NCBI RefSeq assembly: GCF_001277255.1
Contig: NZ_CP012264.1
Location: 3,658,001-3,722,000 of the forward strand
DNA from: Cronobacter condimenti 1330
GTDB taxonomy: Bacteria; Pseudomonadota; Gammaproteobacteria; Enterobacterales; Enterobacteriaceae
Direction of reading: 5' to 3'
Length of the DNA stretch: 64,000 bases
Made by a program: the position numbers and the translations under genes. The notes beneath the pieces are model-generated. The model saw only the letters and a list, made by a program, of their open reading frames with translations, was not told where the DNA came from and did no database searches. Below are positions 28,883 through 37,502 of the stretch, piece after piece; position 1 is the stretch's first letter; every line of letters starts with the position of its first letter.

Positions 28883-29965
28883 ATGAAAAAAATATTTGCG
28901 CTCGCGTTGATTGCGCCGTTGCTCATCTCCTGTTCCAGTAAAAAAAATGCTGAAAACGCCTATAACGAGGCCTGGATTAAGGACACCAACGGGTTTGACA
29001 TTCTGATGGGCCAGTTTGCCCATAACATTGAAAACATCTGGGGATTTAACGAAGTGTTGATCGCGGGTCCGAAGGACTACGTGAAATACACCGATCAGTA
29101 TCAGACACGCAGCCACATTAACTTTGACGACGGTACCATTACTGTCGAGACCATCGCCGGGACCGAACCTGCCGCACGCCTGCGTCAGGCGATTATTACG
29201 ACGCTTTTGATGGGCGACGATCCGGGCTCTATCGATCTCTATTCCGACGTTAACGACATTCAAATTTCCCGCGAACCGTTCCTGTACGGCCAGGTGGTGG
29301 ATAACACCGGGCAGCCGATCCGCTGGGAAGGCCGCGCCTCGAAATTCGCTGATTACCTGCTGCAAACGCGCCTTAAGAGCCGCAGCAACGGTCTGCGCAT
29401 TATCTATAGCGTGACGATTAATCTGGTGCCGAACCACCTCGACAAACGCGCCCATAAATACATTGGCATGGTGCGTCAGGCATCGCGCAAATATGGCGTG
29501 GATGAAGCGTTGATCCTCGCGATTATGCAGACCGAGTCCTCCTTCAACCCGTATGCGGTAAGTCACGCCGACGCGCTTGGGTTAATGCAGGTCGTTCAGC
29601 ACAGCGCCGGGAAAGATGTCTTCCGTTCACAAGGGAAATGGGGCACACCAAGCCGTAGCTATCTGTTTGATCCGCAAAGTAACATTGATACCGGCACCGC
29701 GTATCTGGCGATGCTCGATAATGTTTATCTCGGCGGTATCGCCAACCCGACGTCGCGTCGTTACGCCGTGATCACCGCTTATAACGGCGGCGCGGGCAGC
29801 GTATTGCGTGTGTTCTCCGGCGACAAAGACCAGGCGGTGAATATCATTAACCGCATGACGCCGGGCGATGTTTACGAGACGCTCACGACCCGGCATCCGT
29901 CCGCCGAGTCGCGCCGTTATCTCTACAAGGTCAACACCGCGCAGAAGAGTTACCGTCGCAAGTAA
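28883..29965 (+). CDS. mltC: Membrane-bound lytic murein transglycosylase C
   Basis: MltC cleaves peptidoglycan glycan strands, leaving 1,6-anhydro ends. It is an outer-membrane lipoprotein: lipobox LLISC near residue 16. An N-terminal DUF3393-type domain precedes the SLT catalytic domain, where the catalytic Glu is in [13 protein letters not shown] and the downstream motif [13 protein letters not shown] is intact. The length of 360 residues matches E. coli (359). The second ATG (28883) is chosen. In E. coli nupG follows; here speC converges directly. Confidence 0.95.
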   Translation: MKKIFALALIAPLLISCSSKKNAENAYNEAWIKDTNGFDILMGQFAHNIENIWGFNEVLIAGPKDYVKYTDQYQTRSHINFDDGTITVETIAGTEPAARLRQAIITTLLMGDDPGSIDLYSDVNDIQISREPFLYGQVVDNTGQPIRWEGRASKFADYLLQTRLKSRSNGLRIIYSVTINLVPNHLDKRAHKYIGMVRQASRKYGVDEALILAIMQTESSFNPYAVSHADALGLMQVVQHSAGKDVFRSQGKWGTPSRSYLFDPQSNIDTGTAYLAMLDNVYLGGIANPTSRRYAVITAYNGGAGSVLRVFSGDKDQAVNIINRMTPGDVYETLTTRHPSAESRRYLYKVNTAQKSYRRK

Positions 29966-30035
29966 CCGTGAAGCGCCGCCCAGCGAGGGGTGGCGCTTCG
30001 CTTATCCATTCTTCCGATGACGACTGTGTTTATGC

Positions 30036-30067
30036 ACGGCGGGCAAGCGTAGCGCCCCCGCCGTTTT
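30036..30067 (+). terminator. Hairpin terminator after mltC
   Basis: ACGGCGGG and CCCGCCGT flank a GC-rich loop and are followed by TTTT. It also contains the GGCAAGC core seen in other intergenic palindromes here, so it may double as a REP-like element. speC converges from the other side. Confidence 0.65.
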
Positions 30068-30074
30068 GCGCGCC

Positions 30075-32213
30075 TCAGGTGCGCAGCATATACCCGTACA
30101 ATCGCTTAATACCGTCCGGATCGGTCTGGCTATATACGCCCTGCAACTCAGGGGAGAAGCCGGGCAACAGGTTAACGCCCTCTTCCAGCGCCAGGAAATA
30201 ACGCAGCGCCGCCCCGCCCCACACCTCGCCCGGCACTACGCATAACACACCCGGCGGGTAAGGCAGTGCGCCTTCAGCGGCGACGCGCCCTTCAGCCTCG
30301 CTCAGACGTACCAGCTCCACATTGCCGCGGATATACGCCGTATTCGCCTGCTGCGGGTTCATCACGACCTGCGGTAGCGCGTCTTTACGGAACATCGCGC
30401 GCTGTAGCGCCTTCACGTCAAAGCTCACATACAGGTTATGCATCTCCTGGCACAGCTTACGCAGCGTGTAGCCTTTATAGCGCACCGGGTATTTCTGGTA
30501 GATAGTCGGCAATACATCGGCAAGCGGCGTATCGTCTTCAATATGCTGCTCAAAACGCGCCAGCATTGCGACCAGATGCGCCATCTTCTCTGCGCTCTCA
30601 GCGGGCGTCAGCAAAAACAGGATCGAGTTAAGATCTGCTTTTTCCGGCACGATGCCGTTTTCACGCAGGTAGTTGGCGAGGATAGCCGCCGGTATGCCGA
30701 ATTCGCTGTATTCGCCGGTTTCCGCCTCGATCCCAGGCGTCGTCAGCAGCAGCTTGCATGGGTCGACAAAATATTGCTCGCGCGCATACCCGGCAAAGCC
30801 ATGCCACGCGGCACCTGGCTCAAAGCTGAAAAAACGTCGTTCACGGGCGATCGCCTCGGTCGGATGATCCTGCCACGGCCTGCCTGCCACCTCGTCCGGG
30901 ATGAACGGTTTGATCATCCGACAGTTGGCAATAATCGCCTTACGCGCCTCTATCCCAAGCTCCACGCAGTCGGCCCAGAGCCGCTTGCCGCTCTCCCCTT
31001 CATGAATTTTGGCATTCACGTCGAGCGCGGCAAAAAGCGGATAAAACGGGCTTGTAGAGGCGTGCAGCATAAACGCGTTATTCAGGCGCTTGTGCGGGCA
31101 AAAGCGCGCCTGACCACGAATATGGTTATCTTTTTTGTGGATCTGCGAGGTTTGCGAGAACCCGGCCTGCTGCTTGTGCACCGACTGCGTGACAAAAATC
31201 CCCGGATCGTTTTCGTTAAGATCGAGCAGCAGCGGCGAACAGTCGGCCATCATCGGTATAAATTGCTCATAGCCGACCCATGCGGAATCAAACAGGATGT
31301 AATCACACAGATGGCCGATTTTATCCACCACCTGACGGGCGTTATAGACGGTGCCATCGTAGGTGCCAAGCTGAATGACCGCCAGACGGAAGGGGCGCGT
31401 CTCACGCGCACGCGACGGCGCGACTTCGGCGATAAGCTCACGCAGATACGCCTCATCGAAACAGCGCTCGTCGATGCCGCCGATAAACCCGAACGGATTA
31501 CGCGCGGCCTCAAGATAAACGGGCGTGGCGCCAGCCTGAATAAGCGCGCCATGATGGTTGGATTTATGGTTATTGCGATCGAAGAGCACCAGATCGCCCT
31601 GCGTCAGCAGCGCGTTGGTCACGACTTTATTCGCCGCCGACGTGCCGTTGAGCACGAAATAGGTTTTATCGGCATGAAACACTTTCGCCGCGAACTTCTG
31701 CGCGTGTTTGGCGGAGCCTTCATGAATCAGCAAATCACCCAGTTTGACGTCTGCATTGCACATATCGGCGCGAAAGACATTTTCGCCGAAGAAATCGTAA
31801 AACTGCCGGCCAGCCGGATGCTTTTTGAAAAACTCGCCGTGCTGGTGGCCGGGACACGCGAAGGTGCTGTTTTGCATTTCTACGTACTGATACAGCGTGT
31901 CGAAAAAGGGCGGCAGCAAATTCTCTTCATAAGCCACTGCCGCGGTTTCGAGCGCCAGAAACTCCTGCGCGTTCCCTGTGAGCGTTCCGCTGACTGGCGC
32001 GTCGCAGCTTTCGCCTTCTGCCTGGAAAACAAATACCGGCAGGTTAAACCCGGTGCGTTTGAGCAGCGCAAGGATGCCGGTGCGGGTATCAGCCACAGAG
32101 AGCACGACGGCTGCAACATCGGTGAAGTCAGTGTTATCAAGCGTCACGATGGCGCGGGACGTCGACAGCAGAGGAGCCACGGCGTGGCTTGCGGCAATTT
32201 TTAACGATTTCAT
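30075..32213 (-). CDS. speC: Ornithine decarboxylase (constitutive, SpeC)
   Basis: SpeC makes putrescine from ornithine with pyridoxal phosphate. It is a fold-type I group III decarboxylase: N-terminal wing domain, then the PLP domain with the Lys in VTQSVHKQQAGFSQ and the upstream CPGHQHGEFF motif, then the C-terminal domain. The ATG at 32213 (MKSLKIAAS) is chosen over a longer frame. Its 712 residues match the biosynthetic enzyme. The neighbour yqgA and the location before pheV are as in E. coli. Confidence 0.95.
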   Translation of the reverse strand: MKSLKIAASHAVAPLLSTSRAIVTLDNTDFTDVAAVVLSVADTRTGILALLKRTGFNLPVFVFQAEGESCDAPVSGTLTGNAQEFLALETAAVAYEENLLPPFFDTLYQYVEMQNSTFACPGHQHGEFFKKHPAGRQFYDFFGENVFRADMCNADVKLGDLLIHEGSAKHAQKFAAKVFHADKTYFVLNGTSAANKVVTNALLTQGDLVLFDRNNHKSNHHGALIQAGATPVYLEAARNPFGFIGGIDERCFDEAYLRELIAEVAPSRARETRPFRLAVIQLGTYDGTVYNARQVVDKIGHLCDYILFDSAWVGYEQFIPMMADCSPLLLDLNENDPGIFVTQSVHKQQAGFSQTSQIHKKDNHIRGQARFCPHKRLNNAFMLHASTSPFYPLFAALDVNAKIHEGESGKRLWADCVELGIEARKAIIANCRMIKPFIPDEVAGRPWQDHPTEAIARERRFFSFEPGAAWHGFAGYAREQYFVDPCKLLLTTPGIEAETGEYSEFGIPAAILANYLRENGIVPEKADLNSILFLLTPAESAEKMAHLVAMLARFEQHIEDDTPLADVLPTIYQKYPVRYKGYTLRKLCQEMHNLYVSFDVKALQRAMFRKDALPQVVMNPQQANTAYIRGNVELVRLSEAEGRVAAEGALPYPPGVLCVVPGEVWGGAALRYFLALEEGVNLLPGFSPELQGVYSQTDPDGIKRLYGYMLRT

Positions 32214-32759
32214 AAGCACAAAAACCCTGAGTTTCGGTGTAAGCGCCTTCGGGCACGGCAACGGGACAGTATCCCGGCGAAACGATGATGGCCTGACTGA
32301 TTACCAGCTCCGACCGCGAGACATCAGTAAAAGCAGAGCACGCCTGATTTTACTGTTGTCGTGCAGTGAGCGTACGGTTGCCTCACCGCATGGTGGGCAC
32401 AGGGAAGTATGGCGGACAGACGTGACGGGCGCGCGGCATTGTGCAATGTCGCGAAGAAATGACGGCTGCTGTTAGCAAACGCGCGGTCATAGCGGCACAC
32501 CCTGTCTGGTGGAGAAAAGTCGCGCAATCATGTCACTTTACGCCCGGCGGGGCAAGCCGCTACGGGCATAAAAGTGATTGCTTAATCATTATATTAACCA
32601 CGCCTATTTTTTAGTGTTTTGATTATTAAGATAAAAAAGATACCGTTAAAATAAGTAATCATAAGTGACGCATAAGGATGCGAATAACTGGCATCCTTTC
32701 TCCGTTTACGCATCGGGCTTATGCTGGCCTTAACGTAAAAACTCAAACAGGAGCACAAC
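32214..32759. other. Intergenic region between speC and yqgA
   Basis: This 546-bp region must hold the speC promoter and leader (left) and the yqgA promoter (right). No gene is convincing. A long hairpin (32524-32581) lies in the middle. To its right an AT-rich stretch (32582-32660) separates it from yqgA. I saw no strong operator for a named regulator. Confidence 0.5.
32524..32581. repeat. Long intergenic palindrome (REP-like)
   Basis: GCAATCA...CACTTT-CGCCCGGCGG pairs with CCGCTACGGGC...AAAAGTG-ATTGC around the loop GGCAAG. The stem is roughly 22 bp with bulges. It shares the GGCAAGC core with the btsT-yjiX hairpin. Confidence 0.65.
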
Positions 32760-33479
32760 GTGGTAACGGGACCTTTTATCAATGCAGCGGCGGTGTTGCT
32801 GGGCGGGCTACTCGGCGCGGCCTTAAGCCAGCGCCTTCCTGAGCGGCTGCGCAGTTCAATGCCGTCTATTTTTGGCCTCGCCTCGCTCGGTATTGGTATT
32901 TTACTGGTGATGAAATGCGTGAACCTGCCGGTGATGGTGCTCTCCACACTGCTCGGCGCGCTGATTGGCGAGCTCTGTTATCTCGAAAAAGGGATCGGCA
33001 GTGGGGTACACAGGCTGCATGGTCTGGCGCGCCGCCTGCGGCCTGCGAAAAACGCGCGTCCGGCGCAGGATAATGTCGTACAAAGTTTTGTGGCGATTAT
33101 CGTGCTGTTTTGCGCAAGCGGCACCGGCATTTTTGGGGCGATGCGTGAAGGCATGACCGGTGATAACAGCGTGCTTATCGCCAAGGCGTTTCTCGATTTC
33201 TTCACCGCCACGATTTTCGCCACCACCCTTGGCGCGGCGGTGGCGGCCATCTGCGTACCGATGCTGGTGATACAGCTTTCGCTCGCCGCCTGCGCGGTGT
33301 TTATCCTGCCGCTCACGACACCCGCGATGATGGGCGATTTCACCGCAACCGGCGGCTTGTTACTGCTGGCGACGGGCCTGCGTATCTGCGGTATTAAGAT
33401 GTTTGCGGTCGTGAATATGCTGCCCGCGCTGCTGATTTCTATGCCCCTTTCAGCGCTCTGGACGCATTTCTTCGCGTAA
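32760..33479 (+). CDS. yqgA: YqgA family membrane protein (DUF554)
   Basis: The 239-residue inner-membrane protein has about six to seven hydrophobic helices and the DUF554 opening VTGPFINAAAVLLGGLLGAAL. It is thought to be a transporter but has no known substrate. The start is GTG at 32760, with AGGAG 6 bp before. Position between speC and pheV is as in E. coli. Confidence 0.92.
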   Translation: MVTGPFINAAAVLLGGLLGAALSQRLPERLRSSMPSIFGLASLGIGILLVMKCVNLPVMVLSTLLGALIGELCYLEKGIGSGVHRLHGLARRLRPAKNARPAQDNVVQSFVAIIVLFCASGTGIFGAMREGMTGDNSVLIAKAFLDFFTATIFATTLGAAVAAICVPMLVIQLSLAACAVFILPLTTPAMMGDFTATGGLLLLATGLRICGIKMFAVVNMLPALLISMPLSALWTHFFA

Positions 33480-33552
33480 GCTGTCAAAACGGCGATTTCG
33501 CGAACAAAGTGGCGCAGGAATGGGCGGGCAGCGCAGAATTCGAGGAATTTCG

Positions 33553-33581
33553 TTGACGTCGCCAGATGAATCGGGTTTAAT
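33553..33581 (+). promoter_or_regulatory. Promoter of tRNA-Phe
   Basis: TTGACG (33553-33558), a 17-bp spacer and TTTAAT (33576-33581), then a GC-rich discriminator GCGCCCC, form a typical stringently controlled sigma-70 tRNA promoter. Confidence 0.8.
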
Positions 33582-33591
33582 GCGCCCCGTT

Positions 33592-33667
33592 GCCCGGATA
33601 GCTCAGTCGGTAGAGCAGGGGATTGAAAATCCCCGTGTCCTTGGTTCGATTCCGAGTCCGGGCACCA
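33592..33667 (+). tRNA. pheV: tRNA-Phe (GAA)
   Basis: The 76-nt gene folds as a standard cloverleaf: acceptor GCCCGGA/TCCGGGC, anticodon loop TTGAAAA with anticodon GAA, T-arm with TTCGATT, and encoded CCA. It appears identical to the E. coli tRNA-Phe sequence as remembered. The position after speC-yqgA identifies it as the pheV copy, a frequent insertion point for P4-type islands, and an integrase remnant follows. Confidence 0.97.
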
Positions 33668-33678
33668 AATTCATATCA

Positions 33679-33704
33679 ACGGACCTCCACGGAGGTCCGT
33701 TTTT
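33679..33704 (+). terminator. Terminator of pheV
   Basis: ACGGACCTCC-AC-GGAGGTCCGT followed by T5 is a strong intrinsic terminator just downstream of the tRNA. Confidence 0.92.
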
Positions 33705-33857
33705 GCATTCTAAGCCCGCAAAAATCAACACTTCTACAATCCCTTAACTCCACCTAACTCAATCCACTTCAACCTGCATCAAGTCCCTTACAAGGGTACA
33801 ACTGAGGGTATAGTCTGATTCGATAAAACCCTTTATCGGCTCACGTGATATTCCCCC

Positions 33858-34461
33858 CTCAGGACTCCCGATTTACTTGTTCCAGTAAAGGCTGCCGAAG
33901 CCAAAGAGATCTATGAGATTGCAGCGCGCCTTCAGCAGCGTATCACTGCAAGCATGCGCTATGTTGCCCGGTCAGGCATTATCATCTATAACCCTGCCGT
34001 GGATATGGCTGGCGCTTTAACGACGGTGAAACGCCAGCACCGCCCTGCCCTCGCCTTAAATCGCATGTCAGAGCTTCTTGAACGACGCGATGCATACAGA
34101 GGGCAATCTCTCACCCGACAGGCAACTAAACTTACCCTGCTTATTTTCATCCGCTCCAGTGAACTACGCTTTGCCAGGTGGCCTGAGGGCGACGTTAAGA
34201 AAGCCCTGTGGACCATTCCGCCTGAGCGGAAACCTACTGAAGGGGTCAATTATTCCCATCGTGGCTCAAAAATGCGAACAGAGCATCTTGTGCCACTCTC
34301 TACTCAGGGTTGGACATACTGCAGCAGATCCACACTATCAACGGAGAACATGACTGATTTTCACGGGCGATCACAATCTATGGAAACCCATGAGTGAGAA
34401 CACGGTGAATAACGCACTGCGGCTGATGGACAAAAGGAACCTCAGCGCTTCAATGATATGA
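33858..34461 (+). pseudogene. P4-type island integrase remnant
   Basis: The reading from 33858 matches the middle of P4-family integrases (YNPAVDMAGALTTVKRQHRP, then LTLLIFIRSSELRFARWPEG, then HRGSKMRTEHLVPLS). The catalytic Arg lies in IRSSELRFARW. The N-terminal third is missing. After about 34305 the frame breaks, and a later segment (MSENTVNNALRLMD, from 34390) is in another frame before a stop at 34461. The catalytic His and Tyr part is lost, so no activity is possible. It lies in the usual place and orientation behind the tRNA. Confidence 0.85.
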
Positions 34462-34608
34462 GTAAGCCGAGCATAGTGTTGCTGAGCGAAGGTAAGAGGC
34501 CCAATTCCTGGCCCTGTAAAAGCCTGGGAAAAATACGGCATTATTCAACACAGCTTTTAGCTTATTTGTGGCATTCAGTTATCATATTGATAATTTTGCC
34601 TAAATTGA

Positions 34609-35814
34609 TTATCGAGAACCTGAAACATCCGAAGAAACCAGCGCCATTAATAACGGCCCCGCCATTTCCAGTCCTTTTAATCCGTCCTTAATCCAGATCC
34701 CTTTCTCGCTCCAGTCCAGCCGTGCTGCATGATCAAACTGGTCATAATCCACCGGATATACCAGCGCCGGAATATTCTTCTCCAGGCAATGCCACATAAT
34801 CCCGGCACCACCGTGGTGAATGACCGCATCATAGCGCGTCAGCCAGTTGTCATAATTCACCCAGGACAGGCGGTAAACATTGTCGTGTTGTTGCTGTCCC
34901 GCGACGGTCTGATGCCCATCGGTGAAATGAAATACCCAGTCAGGCAGGGTGTTCGCCAGCGCGATAACCGCATTCATCACCGCATCTTTATGCCAGTCCA
35001 GGTGTGTACCGAGCGTCACCAGCACATGGCGTTTATTGGCTTCGAATGGCGGTGCCACGCACTGCGTTGGCGGCGTGTAGAGTGCCGGACCGATAAAGCT
35101 GACAGCCGCAGGCCAGCTGCGCGGGAATTCAAATGTTTCTTCGCTGAGCGCCAGAATGCGTAGCGGCGAGTAAGCGCTTTCGCTGCCATCCTGCCGATAC
35201 AGGCTTTCGATTCCTGTCTGGCGAATAACGTCGCGAAACAGCCAGAATACAGCGAGCTTAAACAGTCGCACTTTTTTTCGTTGCAAGGCGTGCCACAAAC
35301 GCTGATACGCGTTCTGCGCAGGCATTAACCCGCCGCAGTACGCAGGCGCGCCATCGGGGGTCTCAAGCACGCAGGGTGACGGCAAACTGCTCCACCACAG
35401 AACGTCAAGCCTGCGGCAAACGTCACCGACAACAGGCAGTGTAAAATCAGCGATCGCCAGATCGGGCGCACCTTCACGCAGCCACAACTGTTCCATTTCA
35501 TCACCGAAACTCTTCAATAACCCCACAACCTGGCGAAACTGCCGATACAACCGCAGCGGATGGGAGCCTACCGCATATTTCGGATTCACGACCGACAACA
35601 GCGGCGTATCGTAATCGCCGGGCAGCGACAGACCCGTCAGCCCCGCCGCAGTGACAGAAGACGCAACGCCCCGGGTGCTGATAATGCGTACCTGATAACG
35701 TTCGGATAGCACGCGTCCCATCGCCAGCACGGGATGTAAATGGCCGGAAAACGGAGGCGCCATCAAATCAATGCGGGTAACGCCCGCAGGAATCAGATCG
35801 AATAAACGCTGCAT
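34609..35814 (-). CDS. UGT-like (GT1) glycosyltransferase
   Basis: The 401-residue protein has a GT-B fold pattern: the N-terminal acceptor domain opens RIDLMAPPFSGHLHPVLAMG, and the C-terminal donor domain has HVLVTLGTHLDWHK near 263 and the nucleotide-sugar site AVIHHGGAGIMWHCLEKNIP near residue 335. It is related to CrtX and macrolide-type transferases, but the sugar donor and acceptor are unknown. It is the last gene of a four-gene operon and starts directly (0 bp) after the hydrolase-like gene. Given the partners, transfer to a lipid or small hydrophobic acceptor is the best guess. Confidence 0.8.
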   Translation of the reverse strand: MQRLFDLIPAGVTRIDLMAPPFSGHLHPVLAMGRVLSERYQVRIISTRGVASSVTAAGLTGLSLPGDYDTPLLSVVNPKYAVGSHPLRLYRQFRQVVGLLKSFGDEMEQLWLREGAPDLAIADFTLPVVGDVCRRLDVLWWSSLPSPCVLETPDGAPAYCGGLMPAQNAYQRLWHALQRKKVRLFKLAVFWLFRDVIRQTGIESLYRQDGSESAYSPLRILALSEETFEFPRSWPAAVSFIGPALYTPPTQCVAPPFEANKRHVLVTLGTHLDWHKDAVMNAVIALANTLPDWVFHFTDGHQTVAGQQQHDNVYRLSWVNYDNWLTRYDAVIHHGGAGIMWHCLEKNIPALVYPVDYDQFDHAARLDWSEKGIWIKDGLKGLEMAGPLLMALVSSDVSGSR

Positions 35815-36381
35815 CTACGCTCCCTGTCTCCCTGGTTCATCAATAAACTGGCGACACAGCGCCGCCAGTTGCGGCTGTTCAAGATAATTCATATGACCGC
35901 AGGCAATGCGCCTGTCCGCGTGCCGAAACCAGAAGCGCGAAATCCAGTCCCGTTCTCCTTGTACCAGCAAATGACGGCAGTCCGGTCGGCGACGTGCAAC
36001 CGGACCAAAAGCAAAAACACTGATGCGCGCCAGCCATTCAGGCGGTAAGCGCAACTGATTAAACAGCTCCAGTCCACAACTGCCACAGAGCAGTACCGTG
36101 TGGTTTGCTGACGCCAGCATCTCCAGCGCCTGCGGCTGGTAACGCAGGGCAAAGCCAGCTTGTCGCGCACCAAGATATTCCCGGGCGTTATTGACGCTGG
36201 CGCGCAGCAGGCCGGTTGTCTGCCACGGCATGGATTGCTCTGTCCACGGAAAATTCACCGCAACCGGCTGATGATGGCCGACAACCCGCTGTATAAATGC
36301 CGTCTGCAAAGGACTGAGCGACGCGTTATCCGTACGGCTACGGCCGGTAATAAACGCAATCTGCAAATCAGGTTTTTTCAT
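35815..36381 (-). CDS. Putative alpha/beta-hydrolase-like protein of the glycosyltransferase operon
   Basis: The 188-residue protein has no named family to my reading. A possible nucleophile elbow (LLCGSCGLELFNQL, about residue 85-95), an Asp in LLVQGERDWIS (about 145) and a His in CGHMNYL (about 167) are spaced like the Ser-Asp-His triad of a compact alpha/beta hydrolase. ATG at 36381 overlaps the upstream transferase by 4 bp. A deacylase, lactonase or thioesterase role on the pathway's product is possible but unproven. Confidence 0.6.
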   Translation of the reverse strand: MKKPDLQIAFITGRSRTDNASLSPLQTAFIQRVVGHHQPVAVNFPWTEQSMPWQTTGLLRASVNNAREYLGARQAGFALRYQPQALEMLASANHTVLLCGSCGLELFNQLRLPPEWLARISVFAFGPVARRRPDCRHLLVQGERDWISRFWFRHADRRIACGHMNYLEQPQLAALCRQFIDEPGRQGA

Positions 36382-37502
36382 AGCGACGTAAAACAATCGT
36401 TGCTGAAAATACGGTAGCGACGCGAACGCCAGTAAATGGTGCGATTAACCAGCGCATGCAGCAGATGGAACGGCTGCAGTAACTCGGACAACAGTGACAA
36501 CCACGGACGCGCGGGAATTTCCGGTGCTACGGCGCGCTGGAGACCACGCAGCGCCAGATGGCGTATCACAACGATGCCTACCAGCAGAGCGCCGTGTGCC
36601 GTACTACCGAACGCCAGAACCAGCAGCGCCCAAAGCAGCAGCGGGTGCAGTCCCTGCAGTAGAAAAATCGACAGATTAACTGCCGCGCTTTTTTCATGCA
36701 TCAGCAGCGTGGCAAACAGGAACCAGCGATGCATCTGGCGGAAATAGCGTGTACCGTCAGCCACGCTGGTCTGCACACGCACCGCCGCAGTCGACTGCAC
36801 AATGCGTACACCATGACGCGTTAGCAGCGTCGCCATCGCCAGATCGTCCGTCAGGTGACGCAGCACTGGCGCAAAGCCGCCGGCGCGCTCCAGCGTTTCA
36901 CCGCGGATGGCATAACACATCCCATTCAGCGTCAGCGGTGGTGCGAACGTTAACAACGGCAAATAGGTCAGGGCAGAATTATCGTTAACAAACTGCGCCA
37001 GCAAACGAGAAGGCAGGTTGTCCGCCGCACGATACCAGGGAAGCGCGGTCACCAGAGAATTATCCGTCAGTTCACTCAACATGTGGCGCAATGACACCGC
37101 ACTCAATACTGCATCATCGTCCAGCACCAGAATAACGTCGCGGGCCACCTGCGCCCTCACCTGCTCCAGCTTAAACAGCTTGGGATTAACACCTTCCGGC
37201 GCCTGAGGAAAGGAGAAAACCGTAATGTGCTGCTGTGGATAGCGCTGTTGCAAACGCTGCGTCACCTGCGCTGCGTCTGCATCGTCATCATCGATAAGCC
37301 AGAAAAATGCCGCGCCGCGCAACTGCTCAACAGTTGACGCCAGGACGCTTTCCAGCGCCGGATCGCCGCTGAGGATCGGTTGTATCACCGTCACCGCTTC
37401 CAGCTCGCCATGACAACTACGATCTGCTGTACGTACCGCCCTGAGCGCAAAAAAGAGCTTAAAGAGCAGGATAAGCAGCCAGAGGAGAGCAATCAGCAGC
37501 AT
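36378..37502 (-). CDS. Membrane GT2/GT21-type (ceramide glucosyltransferase-like) transferase
   Basis: The 374-residue protein has an N-terminal membrane segment (LLIALLWLLILLFKLFFAL), a GT-A catalytic domain and two or three C-terminal membrane helices. The catalytic series is complete: VLDDDAVL (metal-binding Asp, about residue 127), LTDDLAMA (about 220) and the RQMHRW form of the (Q/R)xxRW motif near residue 255. This layout is that of processive-like or lipid-acceptor transferases, including ceramide glucosyltransferase and the hopanoid enzyme HpnI. A lipid acceptor at the cytosolic face of the inner membrane is likely. It overlaps both neighbours. Confidence 0.8.
   Translation of the reverse strand: MLLIALLWLLILLFKLFFALRAVRTADRSCHGELEAVTVIQPILSGDPALESVLASTVEQLRGAAFFWLIDDDDADAAQVTQRLQQRYPQQHITVFSFPQAPEGVNPKLFKLEQVRAQVARDVILVLDDDAVLSAVSLRHMLSELTDNSLVTALPWYRAADNLPSRLLAQFVNDNSALTYLPLLTFAPPLTLNGMCYAIRGETLERAGGFAPVLRHLTDDLAMATLLTRHGVRIVQSTAAVRVQTSVADGTRYFRQMHRWFLFATLLMHEKSAAVNLSIFLLQGLHPLLLWALLVLAFGSTAHGALLVGIVVIRHLALRGLQRAVAPEIPARPWLSLLSELLQPFHLLHALVNRTIYWRSRRYRIFSNDCFTSL

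Noticed and set aside
30438..32204. A 588-codon frame opposite speC
   Set aside because: It is the antisense shadow of a confidently identified ornithine decarboxylase with biased codons.
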